This document shows positions 9,225 to 18,271 of a stretch of DNA of 64,000 nucleotides, one piece after another. The position numbers were made by a program, and so were the translations under genes. The DNA comes from Cereibacter ovatus (GTDB lineage: Bacteria > Pseudomonadota > Alphaproteobacteria > Rhodobacterales > Rhodobacteraceae): assembly GCF_900207575.1 (NCBI RefSeq), contig NZ_OAOQ01000004.1:213866-277865 (forward strand). Direction: 5' to 3'. The first letter of the stretch is position 1; every line of letters begins with the position of its first letter. The notes below the pieces were generated by a model. The model had not been told where the DNA came from. It ran no database searches and worked only from the letters and a program-made list of their open reading frames with translations.

Positions 9225-9246
9225 GGCGGCGGGAAGACCCGCCGCC
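9225..9246 (-). terminator. Rho-independent terminator of the small secreted-peptide gene
   Basis: A perfect 9-bp GC-rich stem (GGCGGCGGG / CCCGCCGCC) with loop AAGA lies between hemH and the convergent small gene. Read on the minus strand, the stem is followed directly by TTTTT, so it is an intrinsic terminator for the small gene. On the plus strand there is no T-run, but a second small stem (AGCACC / GGTGCT, 9250-9265) follows. It may partly serve hemH too. Confidence 0.8.
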
Positions 9247-9270
9247 CGAAGCACCCGAGGGTGCTGGATC

Positions 9271-9447
9271 TTAGTTCGCCGCAACAGCAGCAACAACCAC
9301 GAGCAGCAGCAGCGGAACCAGGATGCCGCCCGACGAAGCGGTTTGGGCTTCAACGACGGCCGGTTCCATAACCGGCTCGGCGAGACCACCGGCAACGGCG
9401 GCCGAAGCAGCGAGCGTGAGGGCGGCGGCGAGCGCGAGTTTCTTCAT
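9271..9447 (-). CDS. Small secreted or membrane peptide of unknown function
   Basis: This 58-residue protein has a clear signal peptide (MKKLALAAALTLAASAAVAG), a short acidic linker (EPVMEPAVVEAQ) and a hydrophobic C-terminal segment GGILVPLLLLVVVAAVAAN that could insert in a membrane. The ATG at 9445-9447 sits behind an excellent ribosome binding site (TTGGAGGTCACA), and its own intrinsic terminator follows, so expression looks likely. I do not recognise a family. The 144-bp upstream region holds two inverted repeats (GGCATCCG/CGGATGCC and AGCTG/CAGCT) that would form leader hairpins. Confidence 0.75.
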   Translation of the reverse strand: MKKLALAAALTLAASAAVAGGLAEPVMEPAVVEAQTASSGGILVPLLLLVVVAAVAAN

Positions 9448-9591
9448 TGTGACCTCCAATTTTGGCATCCGGACGGGAATCTGAGGCGGCCGGATGCCCC
9501 CAAGACTGTACCTCGTAAAGCTGTGTAAGCAGCTTCCAGATCGGAATGCAATCGGGGCCTAAAGGGTTCCGATATCCAGTTCAGCCTTTTG

Positions 9592-10200
9592 TCAAATCAG
9601 CAACACCTGTGTGCCGACCTTGGCCAAGGGAAACAGTTGCTGAATATGTTCGTTGTAAAGCCCGATACAACCGTTGGATGAGCGGCGCCCGATCTTGCGG
9701 GTGTCGTGGGTGCCGTGGATTCGGTAATAGGTCCAGGACAGATACAGCGCATGGGTGCCCAGCGGGTTGTCCGGGGCACCGCCCGCCACCACATCCGGCC
9801 ATTCGGGATTGCGCTCCTTCATCGAGGGCGTCGGCCGCCACGGCGGCGCCACCACCTTCTGCACCACCTCGGTCCGGCCACGACGGGTCAGGTCGTCCGA
9901 CAGCGGCACCGAGGTCGGGAACAGCAGATAGGTCTGACCATCCTCGGACCAGAAGTGCAGCGCCCGCGAGGTGAGGTCGACCAGCACCGCGCCGTTGCGC
10001 AAACTGGAGAAATAGGGTTGCCAATCAAGCATCCGGAAGCTTGAGATATTGTTGCGCACCGGGCTGTTGACCGGGGGCATCATCTCGGTCGTGCCCTCTT
10101 GTGCCCGTGCAAGTGACGGCATGGCCAAGGCGCCAAGGCCGGCTGCCGCACAGCCCAGCAGCGTCCGCCGGTCAAACCTGTTCGAGTGATCCGCACCCAT
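9592..10200 (-). CDS. L,D-transpeptidase (YkuD domain), Tat-type signal
   Basis: This 202-residue exported enzyme makes or edits 3-3 peptidoglycan cross-links, or attaches lipoproteins to peptidoglycan. The N-terminus has a twin-arginine-like signal (DRRTLLGCAAAGLGALAMPS, cut near ARA-Q). The YkuD domain covers about residues 75-202, with the catalytic signature HGTHDTRKIGRRSSNGCIGL. The cysteine is the nucleophile and the histidine and arginine are partners. The start at ATG 10200 has AAGGAG ahead of it. It is transcribed away from the CAP-domain lipoprotein gene. Confidence 0.92.
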   Translation of the reverse strand: MGADHSNRFDRRTLLGCAAAGLGALAMPSLARAQEGTTEMMPPVNSPVRNNISSFRMLDWQPYFSSLRNGAVLVDLTSRALHFWSEDGQTYLLFPTSVPLSDDLTRRGRTEVVQKVVAPPWRPTPSMKERNPEWPDVVAGGAPDNPLGTHALYLSWTYYRIHGTHDTRKIGRRSSNGCIGLYNEHIQQLFPLAKVGTQVLLI

Positions 10201-10375
10201 CCGCTCGTCTCCTTGATCTTGGTCCGTCGATTTCGGACCCGAGCAATCTATATTCCCGGCGAGGTGGCGACAATTCACGGCCACGTCAACTGGCAACTGG
10301 CCATTCGGACAGGGTTTGAACAGTCTGCGGCCTTTCTGCTATGAGGGCGCGAAGAACCTATCGGGTGGATGGCAC

Positions 10376-10921
10376 ATGAAAACTCTCTCTGCGCTTGCGC
10401 TTTGCGGCGCCCTGGCCTTGTCGGCCTGCGCGACAACCTCGCCCATGGCGCTTGGACCCGATGGCAAGCCGCTGCCGCAAGTCTATCGGATCGCCGGACA
10501 GGAAAGCGACGTGACCTACCGGCTGCTTGATTCCGTCAACACGCTGCGGCAGGCGCGCGGCGCGGCGCCTTTGGCGCTGAACGCCGAACTGACGGCGGCC
10601 GCGGCCACCCATGCGCGCGACATGTCGGTGCAGAACCGACCCTGGCACTTCGGCTCGGACGGGTCGTCGCCGCTGGTTCGGGTGCAGCGTTCGGGCTATC
10701 GCGGCAAGCTGATGGGCGAACTGATCTCGGAGACCTACCAGACCGAGCTGGAAACGCTGGCCGCCTGGATGGAACAGAGCGACACCCGCAACATCGTTCT
10801 GGACCCCAAGACCACGGATCTGGGCTTTGGCTGGTATCAGGAACCGCAGGGCAAGATCTGGTGGACGATCGTTACCGGCTCGGCCATGGGGACAAGCCCG
10901 ATCTCGATGGCGGGGCTGTAG
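10376..10921 (+). CDS. CAP-domain (SCP/PR-1-like) lipoprotein
   Basis: This 181-residue lipoprotein has a signal sequence ending in the lipobox LSAC (Cys about residue 18). The rest is a bacterial CAP/SCP domain: LLDSVNTLRQARGAAPLALN, then AAATHARDMSVQNRPWHFG with the conserved His/Asp, the family GE element in MGELISETY, and the closing GFGWYQEPQGKIWWTIVTG. Roles of bacterial CAP proteins are mostly unknown; they sit in the envelope. Two L,D-transpeptidase genes flank it, so a cell-wall role is plausible but inferred. Confidence 0.88.
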   Translation: MKTLSALALCGALALSACATTSPMALGPDGKPLPQVYRIAGQESDVTYRLLDSVNTLRQARGAAPLALNAELTAAAATHARDMSVQNRPWHFGSDGSSPLVRVQRSGYRGKLMGELISETYQTELETLAAWMEQSDTRNIVLDPKTTDLGFGWYQEPQGKIWWTIVTGSAMGTSPISMAGL

Positions 10922-10938
10922 CCCCGCCTGCGGACCAT

Positions 10939-10957
10939 GGCGGGTCGCAGACCCGCC
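10939..10957. terminator. Hairpin between convergent CAP and L,D-transpeptidase genes
   Basis: A perfect 7-bp stem GGCGGGT / ACCCGCC with loop CGCAG lies in the 43-bp space between two converging genes. No T-run follows on either strand, so it is at best a weak or Rho-assisted bidirectional terminator. Confidence 0.5.
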
Positions 10958-10964
10958 AGCGGTC

Positions 10965-11474
10965 TCAGGGCAGGATCAGGATCGGCGTGCCGACCTTGAC
11001 CATCGCGTAGATCTCTTCGACTTCGGCATCCGAGACGGCGATGCAGCCGGCCGTCCAGTCGCGCACATTGGCGGGCACGCTCGCCCCGCCGGCGCCCCGG
11101 CCGTGGATGAAGATGTCGCCCCCCGGGGGCTTGCCAGCCAGAAAGGCCATCTGCTGATCCGACGGATTGGGGTAAGAAATGCCCAGCGACAGGTGATACT
11201 TGGAGTTCGGGTTCTGACGGTCGATGTAATAGATGCCTTCCGGCGTGCGCCCGTCGCCTTCGTGCCGCTTGTGGCCGACCGGCATCGGGCCCAGACCGAT
11301 ATCATACTGACGCAGCACCTTGCTGCCGTGCAGCAGATACATCTTGCGTTCGGCCTTGTGGACCTGAACGCTGGTGACATCCGGCCCGCTGTAGCGCCGG
11401 AATTTCGAGTCGTCCGCGCCACAGGCCGCAAGGCCCAGCACAAGCACGACAAGGGTGAGTCTCAGGAACTGCAT
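10965..11474 (-). CDS. L,D-transpeptidase lipoprotein (YkuD domain)
   Basis: This second YkuD-type enzyme has 169 residues and a lipoprotein signal ending in the lipobox LAAC (Cys18). The domain starts at VTSVQVHKAERKMYLLHG, contains the substrate-side GPMPVGHKRHEGDGRTPEG, and carries the catalytic segment IFIHGRGAGG...DWTAGCIAVSD with the nucleophilic Cys. It differs from the 10-kb neighbour in export route (lipidated rather than Tat) and in motif spacing. The frame stays open upstream through the next gene, but the signal peptide fixes the start at ATG 11474. Confidence 0.9.
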   Translation of the reverse strand: MQFLRLTLVVLVLGLAACGADDSKFRRYSGPDVTSVQVHKAERKMYLLHGSKVLRQYDIGLGPMPVGHKRHEGDGRTPEGIYYIDRQNPNSKYHLSLGISYPNPSDQQMAFLAGKPPGGDIFIHGRGAGGASVPANVRDWTAGCIAVSDAEVEEIYAMVKVGTPILILP

Positions 11475-11584
11475 CGTTTCACTGCCCGTTATGTTTTTCT
11501 TTTCGAGATACTGCCAAAGCCCCTTCGTGCCTAGCCCATCTTTTGCAAGGCCGGTTAACACAAAGCCAGGGCGTGCAGCGTCTT

Positions 11585-12799
11585 TCAGCCCGGCAGGCTG
11601 AGACGGGCAACAAGTTCCACATGCGCCGACCAGCGGAACTGGTCCACCACCTGAACCCAGTCCAGCCGGTAGCCGGCGCGCACAAGCGCCGCGGCATCGC
11701 GCGCGAAGGTCACCGGATTGCACGAGACAAAGGCCACCACCGGCACACGGGCGGCGGCCAGACGCGCGGTCTGCGCCTCGGCGCCGGCGCGGGGTGGGTC
11801 GATCACCACGGCATCGATATGGCGGAACTCGTCCGGTTCCAGCGGGCGGCGGAACAGATCGCGGGTCTCGGCCCGGACCCGCTTCAACCCCGGCGCCTGC
11901 CGCCAGCCGCGGTCCAGCGCGGCGACCATGGCGGAATCCCCTTCCACGGCAAGCACTTCGGCCCTTGCCGCCAAGGGCAGGGCAAAGGTGCCAACCCCGG
12001 CGAAAAGGTCGGCCACCATTCGCGCTTCGCCAATGGCATCGATGACAGCGGCCAGCAGGGCGGCCTCGCCCTCGGCGGTGGCCTGAAGAAAGGCACCCGG
12101 CGGCGGCACGACACGCGCCGGCCCCACCGCCTGCGCGGGTGGCACCCGCAGCGCCACCGTCTCGTCGCCCCATGTCAGCCGGGCCAGCCCGAAGCGTTCG
12201 GCCACCCCCGCCAGTGTGGCGCGAAGCCCCACATCCAGCGGCTTGCCACCCGCCACCACCACATCGGGTCCGCCCAGACTGCGCGTCACCGTCAACGTCA
12301 ACTCGGCCGAGCGTGACCCACCCGCCACCACCAGCGCCTCAAGCGCCGGGAAGGCCGCCATCAGATCGGGATGCAGCAGCCGGCAGTTCGGCACCGCCAC
12401 GACCACATCCGACTGCCGCGCATGAAAGCCCAAAAGCGCCCCGCCCTTGGTGCGCCGCCCCGACAGCACCGCGCGACGCCGCGACGCCGGCGGCGAGACC
12501 TGAATCGGCCGGAAATCAGCCTGAAGCCCCTGCCCGGCCAGCGCCGAACGGACGACCTCTTGCTTCCAGCCCGCCACGAACGGGTCAGAGGCATGTTGCA
12601 GCAGACAACCGCCGCAGCTTTTCGCGTGCGGACAGGGCGGGCGCACCCGGTCGGCCGAGGGCGTCAAAATCCTCGGCGCGGCCATCCGACCGGCCTCGAC
12701 CTCGCCTTCCACCACCTCACCCGGCAGCGCGCCGGTCACGAAAACGCCCTGGGCCAGCGCGTCACCCAGATGGCCCAGCCTGTCGATGGTCAGGATCAC
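11585..12799 (-). CDS. TrmA/RumA-family RNA (uracil-C5) methyltransferase
   Basis: This is a class I SAM-dependent RNA methyltransferase of 404 residues, of the RlmD/RlmC/TrmA type that forms 5-methyluridine in rRNA or tRNA. It starts with a short TRAM-like barrel, followed by a four-cysteine iron-sulfur motif CPHAKSCGGC (about 56-65, with the fourth cysteine later in the chain). The SAM motif is VADLFAGVGTFALPLA, then IDPPRAGAEAQT, then the catalytic FVSCNPVTFARD. Its ATG overlaps the upstream ABC gene stop by ATGA. The exact target base cannot be told from sequence. Confidence 0.88.
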   Translation of the reverse strand: MILTIDRLGHLGDALAQGVFVTGALPGEVVEGEVEAGRMAAPRILTPSADRVRPPCPHAKSCGGCLLQHASDPFVAGWKQEVVRSALAGQGLQADFRPIQVSPPASRRRAVLSGRRTKGGALLGFHARQSDVVVAVPNCRLLHPDLMAAFPALEALVVAGGSRSAELTLTVTRSLGGPDVVVAGGKPLDVGLRATLAGVAERFGLARLTWGDETVALRVPPAQAVGPARVVPPPGAFLQATAEGEAALLAAVIDAIGEARMVADLFAGVGTFALPLAARAEVLAVEGDSAMVAALDRGWRQAPGLKRVRAETRDLFRRPLEPDEFRHIDAVVIDPPRAGAEAQTARLAAARVPVVAFVSCNPVTFARDAAALVRAGYRLDWVQVVDQFRWSAHVELVARLSLPG

Positions 12800-14640
12800 T
12801 CGGCAGCCTCGTCGTCACATCCCATGAAGCCTCCGCTTTGCCGGTTCCAGTAGCGCGCGTAAAGCCCGTTCCGCGCCAGAAGCGCGTCATGGGTGCCTTC
12901 CTCGACCAGCCGGCCACGGTCCAGCACCACGATCCGGTCCATCGCCGCGATGGTGGACAGCCGGTGCGCGATGGCCAGCACCGTCTTGCCCTGCATCACC
13001 CGCGACAGGGCGTCCTGAATCGACGCCTCGACCTCGCTGTCCAGCGCCGAGGTCGCCTCGTCCAGCACAAGGATCGGCGCGTCTTTCAGGAAGGCGCGGG
13101 CCAGCGCGATCCGCTGACGCTGACCACCCGACAGCTTGACCCCCCGCTCGCCCAGATGGGCATCATAGCCGTGGCGGCCGTGGTGGTCGGCCATCTCGCG
13201 GATGAAGCCATCGGCCTCGGCGGCGCGGGCGGCGGCGATCATCTCGTCCTCGGACGCATCGGGGCGGCCATACATGATGTTGTCACGGGCCGAGCGGTTG
13301 AACATCGCGGTTTCCTGCGTGACCATGGCGATCTGGCGGCGCAGGCTTTCCTGCGTCACGTCGCGCAGATCCTGCCCGTCGATCAGCACGCGGCCGTCCT
13401 CGGGGTCGTAAAGGCGCAGAAGCAGGGAAACCAGCGTGGATTTCCCCGCCCCCGAAGCGCCGACGATGCCCAGCTTTTCCCCCGGCCGCACCGTCAGATC
13501 CAACCCGCTGATGCCACCGCGCTGCCGGCCATAGGCAAAGCTGACGCCCTCGAACCGGATCTCGCCCCGGACGCGGGTCAGATCCGCCGCGCCGGGGCGA
13601 TCGGGCAGGGCATGGGGCACCGACAGGGTGCGCATCCCGTCCTCGACCTCGCCAACCGAAGTATAGATCGACATCAGCGTGAAGCTGACCCAGCCCGACA
13701 TCTGCGCGATCCGCAACGAGATCGCCCCCGCCGCGGCAATCGCCCCCGCGCTGGCCTGCCCCTGCTGCCACAGGATCAGCGTGCCGCCGATCAGGATCAC
13801 CGGCAGCACGCCCGAAATCGCCATCAGCGCGAACCGGAACGCGGTCGAGATCTGTCCGAACTCCAACGAGCGGTCGCGGAATTTCTCCATTGCGCGCAGG
13901 GCCACGCGATCTTCAAAGGCGGAATGGGCGAACAGCTTCACCGTCTTGATGTTGGTGATCGTATCCACCACCTGCCCCGACACCATCGCCCGGGCCGAGG
14001 CACGGGCGGCGGAATTTTCGCGCACCTTGGGCAGGAAATGGCGGATGAAGGCCAGATAGCCCACCAGCCACAGCCCCAGCCCCAGCGCCACCCGCCAGTC
14101 GATCGCCACCAGATACAGCGCCGAGGCCAGAACCGAGGCCAGCGCGAAAGCGATCGTATTGATCGATTCGGTGGCGACATCGGTGACGGCGCGGGCGGTC
14201 TGCATCTGCTTTTGCGCGATACGGCCGGCGAAATCGTTGTCGAAGAAGGTGACCGACTGGCCCATGGTCCAGCGGTGCAGCCGGCTTAGGACAAGCGGCA
14301 ACACGTTCGGCCCGACAATGATCGAGTTCGCCGCCGACGAGGCGCCAAAGGCCAGCGGCCGCAGCAAGAGGTAGAACAGCAAAAACGCCGCCAGCAGCCC
14401 GACATGGGCCGAAAAGAAGCCGTCCGGGCCACTGGCCACCGCGGCATCGATCACCCAGCCCAGAATGGCGGCCGAGACGACTTCCGACATGCCGGCCAGC
14501 GCCGACAGCGCCGCGGCAAGCCACAGCATCGGCCATGCTCCGCGCAAACTCCAGCCGACGAATCCTGACAGCTTTTGCGGCGGCGGCCCGCCAGCGGGGC
14601 GGAAGGCGTCGATCAGGCGGCCAAGAGGCTTCAGGTTCAT
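12796..14640 (-). CDS. ABC exporter half-transporter (membrane + ATPase), second of pair
   Basis: This 614-residue half-transporter has an ABC type-1 exporter membrane domain (about residues 30-330, six hydrophobic segments) and a C-terminal ATPase. The ATPase motifs are intact: Walker A GASGAGKST, Q-loop VTQETAMFN, signature LSGGQRQRIALARA, Walker B ILVLDEATSALD and H-loop AIAHRLST. It ends in NRQSGGFMG, echoing ARQSGGFIG in its partner. The ATG overlaps the partner's TGA by ATGA, pointing to a heterodimer. The substrate is unknown; lipid, drug or peptide export are all possible. Confidence 0.92.
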   Translation of the reverse strand: MNLKPLGRLIDAFRPAGGPPPQKLSGFVGWSLRGAWPMLWLAAALSALAGMSEVVSAAILGWVIDAAVASGPDGFFSAHVGLLAAFLLFYLLLRPLAFGASSAANSIIVGPNVLPLVLSRLHRWTMGQSVTFFDNDFAGRIAQKQMQTARAVTDVATESINTIAFALASVLASALYLVAIDWRVALGLGLWLVGYLAFIRHFLPKVRENSAARASARAMVSGQVVDTITNIKTVKLFAHSAFEDRVALRAMEKFRDRSLEFGQISTAFRFALMAISGVLPVILIGGTLILWQQGQASAGAIAAAGAISLRIAQMSGWVSFTLMSIYTSVGEVEDGMRTLSVPHALPDRPGAADLTRVRGEIRFEGVSFAYGRQRGGISGLDLTVRPGEKLGIVGASGAGKSTLVSLLLRLYDPEDGRVLIDGQDLRDVTQESLRRQIAMVTQETAMFNRSARDNIMYGRPDASEDEMIAAARAAEADGFIREMADHHGRHGYDAHLGERGVKLSGGQRQRIALARAFLKDAPILVLDEATSALDSEVEASIQDALSRVMQGKTVLAIAHRLSTIAAMDRIVVLDRGRLVEEGTHDALLARNGLYARYWNRQSGGFMGCDDEAAE

Positions 14641-16481
14641 TGCGCGGTATCCTCTGTTCCGATGAAACCCCCGGATTGCCGCGCCCAAAACCGGGCGTAA
14701 AGCCCGTCCTGTGCCAGAAGCGCGGCATGGCTTCCGGTTTCGACAATCCGGCCTTCGTCCAGCACCACGATCCGGTCCATGGCGGCGATGGTGGACAGCC
14801 GGTGTGCGATGGCGATCACGGTCTTGCCTTCCATCACGCCGTAAAGCGTCTGCTGGATCGCGGCCTCGACCTCTGAATCCAGCGCCGAGGTCGCCTCGTC
14901 CAGGATCAGGATCGGCGCGTCCTTCAGGATCACGCGTGCAAGGCCGACCCTCTGGCGCTGGCCGCCCGACAGCTTGACCCCGCGTTCTCCGACATGGGCA
15001 TCATAGCCGCGACGGCCCTCGGGGTCTTCCAGCGTCAGGATGAAGTCATGCGCTTCGGCGCGCTGCGCGGCCAGAACCATCTCGGCTTCCGATGCATCGG
15101 GGCGGCCGTAAAGGATGTTGTCGCGGACCGAGCGGTGCAGAAGGCTGGCATCCTGCTGCACCATGCCGATGGCGCGGCGCAGGCTGTCCTGCGTGACGTC
15201 GGTCACATCCTGTCCGTCGATCAGGATCCGGCCGCCCTCGGGGTCGTAGAACCGCAGCATCAGCTTGACCAGCGTGGATTTCCCCGCGCCCGAGCGTCCG
15301 ACCACACCGACCTTTTCGCCCGGTTGGATCGTCAGGCTGATCCGGTCAAGCCCGCCCTGCCCCCGGCCGTAATGGTGCGACAGGTCGTGGATCTCGATCC
15401 GACCTTCGGTCAGGCGCAATGCGGGGGCGCCGGGCTTGTCCACCAGCGCGATGGGCTGGGCGATGGTCTCCATCCCCTCGGCCACCACACCCAGCGCCTG
15501 CACCAGCGAGCTTGTCGCCCACATGATCCAGTAGGTCATGTTGTTCAACCGCAGAACCAGCGCGGTCGAGGCGGCCACGATGCCCACGCTGGCCTGCCCC
15601 TGATACCACAGCAAGATCGCCCAGCCCGTGACCGAGGTTATCAGCGCCCCGTTCAGCAGCGTCAGCGCCACATCCATCCGGGTGATGATCCGCATTTCCT
15701 TCTGGAAGGTGGCGCGGGCATGTTCGATCGCCTCGCGGGCATAGGTCAGTTCGCGGTCGTGATGGGCGAACAGCTTGACGGAATGGATGTTGGTATAGGC
15801 ATCCACCACCCGCCCCGTCACCGCCGACCGCGCATCCGACGAGGCTTTCGAGGCCGGCCCCGCACGCCGGATCGTCCAGCGCACCAGCAGCGCATAAAGA
15901 ACGAACCACGCCAGCAAAGGCAGCGTCAGCCGCGGATCGGCATCGGCCAGAACGAAGACGGCGCCGATGACGGTGGTCAGCGCGAAGGCACCGGCGTCAA
16001 AGGTCTGAAACACCGCATCCCCCGCGGCGGGCGGGGTCTGCATGATGCGATTGGCGATGCGGCCGGCGAAATCGCCCTCGAACCAGCCGACGGGCTGGCG
16101 CAGCACATGGCTGTGCGCCCGCCAGCGGATCATGGTGCCGAAGTTCGGCAGGATGGTGTTGTGCAAAAGCGCGACATCCAGCCCCGCCACCAGCGGGCGG
16201 ACCAGCAGGATCGCGGCGGCGACGGCAAGGATCTCGGTGCCATGGCTGGCCCAGACCGCCTGCGGCGTGCCTTCGGCCAGCAGGTCCACCAGCCGGCCGA
16301 CATACCAGATCAGCATCACCTCGGCCGAGGCGTTCAGAACCGACATCACCCCCGTGACCGCGAACACCTTGCGGAACGGCCGGACATAGCCCTTCAGGAA
16401 CGGCCAAAGCCGCCGCGGCGGCGTATCGGTCCGCTCCCACGGGGCATAAGGATCGACCAGAGTCTCGAAAAAGCGGAACAT
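14637..16481 (-). CDS. ABC exporter half-transporter (membrane + ATPase), first of pair
   Basis: This protein is also 614 residues from the ATG at 16479-16481, which has GAGG at good spacing. An ATG four codons upstream (16493) is possible but has no ribosome binding site. The domain order is six-helix exporter domain, then ATPase with Walker A GRSGAGKST, Q-loop VQQDASLLH, signature LSGGQRQRVGLARV, Walker B ILILDEATSALD and H-loop AIAHRLST. Both subunits keep full catalytic motifs, so unlike many heterodimeric exporters neither site looks degenerate. It heads the coupled operon ABC-ABC-RNA methyltransferase. Confidence 0.92.
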   Translation of the reverse strand: MFRFFETLVDPYAPWERTDTPPRRLWPFLKGYVRPFRKVFAVTGVMSVLNASAEVMLIWYVGRLVDLLAEGTPQAVWASHGTEILAVAAAILLVRPLVAGLDVALLHNTILPNFGTMIRWRAHSHVLRQPVGWFEGDFAGRIANRIMQTPPAAGDAVFQTFDAGAFALTTVIGAVFVLADADPRLTLPLLAWFVLYALLVRWTIRRAGPASKASSDARSAVTGRVVDAYTNIHSVKLFAHHDRELTYAREAIEHARATFQKEMRIITRMDVALTLLNGALITSVTGWAILLWYQGQASVGIVAASTALVLRLNNMTYWIMWATSSLVQALGVVAEGMETIAQPIALVDKPGAPALRLTEGRIEIHDLSHHYGRGQGGLDRISLTIQPGEKVGVVGRSGAGKSTLVKLMLRFYDPEGGRILIDGQDVTDVTQDSLRRAIGMVQQDASLLHRSVRDNILYGRPDASEAEMVLAAQRAEAHDFILTLEDPEGRRGYDAHVGERGVKLSGGQRQRVGLARVILKDAPILILDEATSALDSEVEAAIQQTLYGVMEGKTVIAIAHRLSTIAAMDRIVVLDEGRIVETGSHAALLAQDGLYARFWARQSGGFIGTEDTAQ

Positions 16482-16541
16482 CGGCGGCCTCATCGGTGCC
16501 GCCAGACTATAGCCCGGTTTGCAGGGAAGGGAACGCGGGCC

Positions 16542-17684
16542 TCAGCCCAGCAGATCCTGCCGCGTCAGCGCAAAACCCGAGGCGATCCAGCGATCCTCAA
16601 GTTCCTTCAGCCGGGCGCCCAGCGCAGGGCCCTGCAACCCCGGCATCAGATCGGCGGCGCACAGCGGAAAGCGGGCAAGGGCGCCCCGGGCCAGATCCTC
16701 GGCCCATGTGGCGGGGGGCGGCATCTCTTGCAGGGCGGCGCGGGCAAGGACCACCGCCGCGCCCTCGGCCAGCCCCAGACGATAGCCCAGCTCGGCCGGG
16801 GTGCGGCTTTCTGCGATCTCGTCGCGCAGACGGGACAGGCTGCGCGCATCGGCGCGCGACAGGCGCAGACGCTCGGCCGGGTCTTCGCCGCCCAGACAGG
16901 CAAGGCGGGCCAGCCAGTCGGGCGCGCGGCCGGATTCCAGATGCACCAGAACCGGCAGCGCCCGCGGATCGGCGCCCGGCAGCACATGGGCCAGCACCCC
17001 CGCCTGCGCCATCGCCGCCACCGCAGGCGCGGGATCGGCGGCCGACAGCAACTTGCGCATCTCGGCGCCCACCCGTTCGCGCGACAACTGGCCAATGCCA
17101 TCGGCCAGTTCGGCACAGGCGGCCAGCCCCTCGGCATCCAGCCCGTTGGCAGGATCGCCATGGATCGCGTGAAAGCGGAAAAAGCGCAGGATGCGCAGGT
17201 AATCCTCGCGGATGCGCTGGCCGGCTTCGCCCACGAACCGAACCCGGCGCGCGATCAGGTCGGGCAGGCCCCCCAGCGGGTCGATCACCTCGCCCGAGGC
17301 TTCGGCATAAAGCGCGTTCATGGTGAAATCGCGCCGCGCCGCATCCTCGGCCACATCGTCGGAAAAGGCAACGACCGCGTGCCGGCCGAAGGTTTCGACA
17401 TCGCGGCGGAAGGTCGTGACCTCATGCGCAATGCCGCCGGCGATCACGGTGACCGTGCCATGATCGATCCCGGTCGGCACCACCTTCAGCCCGGCCGCGC
17501 GGCACAGCGCCGTCACCCGGTCGGGGCGGGCATCGGTGGACAGGTCGATGTCCGCGACCGGCACGCCCAGAAGCGCGTTGCGCACGCATCCACCGACGAA
17601 CAGCGCCCGGTGGCCGCCACGGGCCAGCACGGCGCACAGCTCTTGCGTGGCCGCTGCCGCGATCCAGTCGCCCCGCACCTTCAC
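16542..17684 (-). CDS. CCA tRNA nucleotidyltransferase / poly(A) polymerase family
   Basis: This 380-residue class II nucleotidyltransferase adds or repairs the CCA end of tRNA. Key motifs are the nucleotide-binding GGCVRNALLG (about 31-40), the metal-binding DIDLSTDARPD (45-55), RRDFTMNALY and the flexible-loop/B-domain IREDYLRILRFFRFHA. The helical body follows. The start is a GTG at 17682-17684 that overlaps the Nudix gene's TGA (GTGA). The much longer open frame upstream is an artefact reading through the Nudix gene. It is last in the hslO-nudix-cca line. Confidence 0.92.
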   Translation of the reverse strand: MKVRGDWIAAAATQELCAVLARGGHRALFVGGCVRNALLGVPVADIDLSTDARPDRVTALCRAAGLKVVPTGIDHGTVTVIAGGIAHEVTTFRRDVETFGRHAVVAFSDDVAEDAARRDFTMNALYAEASGEVIDPLGGLPDLIARRVRFVGEAGQRIREDYLRILRFFRFHAIHGDPANGLDAEGLAACAELADGIGQLSRERVGAEMRKLLSAADPAPAVAAMAQAGVLAHVLPGADPRALPVLVHLESGRAPDWLARLACLGGEDPAERLRLSRADARSLSRLRDEIAESRTPAELGYRLGLAEGAAVVLARAALQEMPPPATWAEDLARGALARFPLCAADLMPGLQGPALGARLKELEDRWIASGFALTRQDLLG

Positions 17685-18271
17685 GGCTGCACCCGTTCCG
17701 CAAGCGAGCGCAGGATGCGTGCCGTAGCCCCCCAGATGTAGTAGGGGCCATAGGGCACAACATAATATCTGCGCCACCCACCGCGCCACAGCCGCTGTTC
17801 CACCCGATAGCGCGACAGGTCCAGAACATGCGACAGCGGCACGGAAAAGGCCTCTTCGACCTCGGATTCCTGCCGCACCGGCATGAAATCGCCCCGCACC
17901 AGCGACAGGACCGGAACGATGGTATACCCCGTCACCGTCTCGTGCAGGGGCAGGCGGCCAAGCACCTCGACCTGCGCGGGCGGCAGGCCGATTTCCTCTT
18001 GCGCCTCGCGCAGGGCGGCATGGTCGGGGCTTTCGTCGGCAGGTTCGATCTTGCCGCCGGGAAAGGCGATCTGGCCGGGGTGATGCGCCAGATGCGACGC
18101 GCGCTTGGTCAGGATCAGCCGCGCGCCGCCTTCGCGCTGCCAGACCGGCACCAGAACCGCCGCGGCCCGCAGACGGCGGTCGGCGGGCAGCACCACTTCG
18201 GGGTTCAGATCGTGATCGGACGAGGCGGCGCCGCCGCCTTCCAGCGCGCGGCGCAACGCCTCGGGGATCAT
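17681..18271 (-). CDS. CoA pyrophosphatase-type Nudix hydrolase
   Basis: This 196-residue Nudix hydrolase resembles the YeaB/NudL CoA pyrophosphatases. The Nudix box is complete (GGKIEPADESPDHAALREAQ followed by EEIGL). Just ahead of it is the LTKRASHLAHHPGQIAFPGG element, characteristic of CoA-type members (the UPF0035 motif). It would cleave CoA or related dinucleotides to 4'-phosphopantetheine and 3',5'-ADP. ATGA overlaps hslO upstream and GTGA overlaps the CCA gene downstream, so the three are translated in a chain. Confidence 0.9.
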   Translation of the reverse strand: MIPEALRRALEGGGAASSDHDLNPEVVLPADRRLRAAAVLVPVWQREGGARLILTKRASHLAHHPGQIAFPGGKIEPADESPDHAALREAQEEIGLPPAQVEVLGRLPLHETVTGYTIVPVLSLVRGDFMPVRQESEVEEAFSVPLSHVLDLSRYRVEQRLWRGGWRRYYVVPYGPYYIWGATARILRSLAERVQP

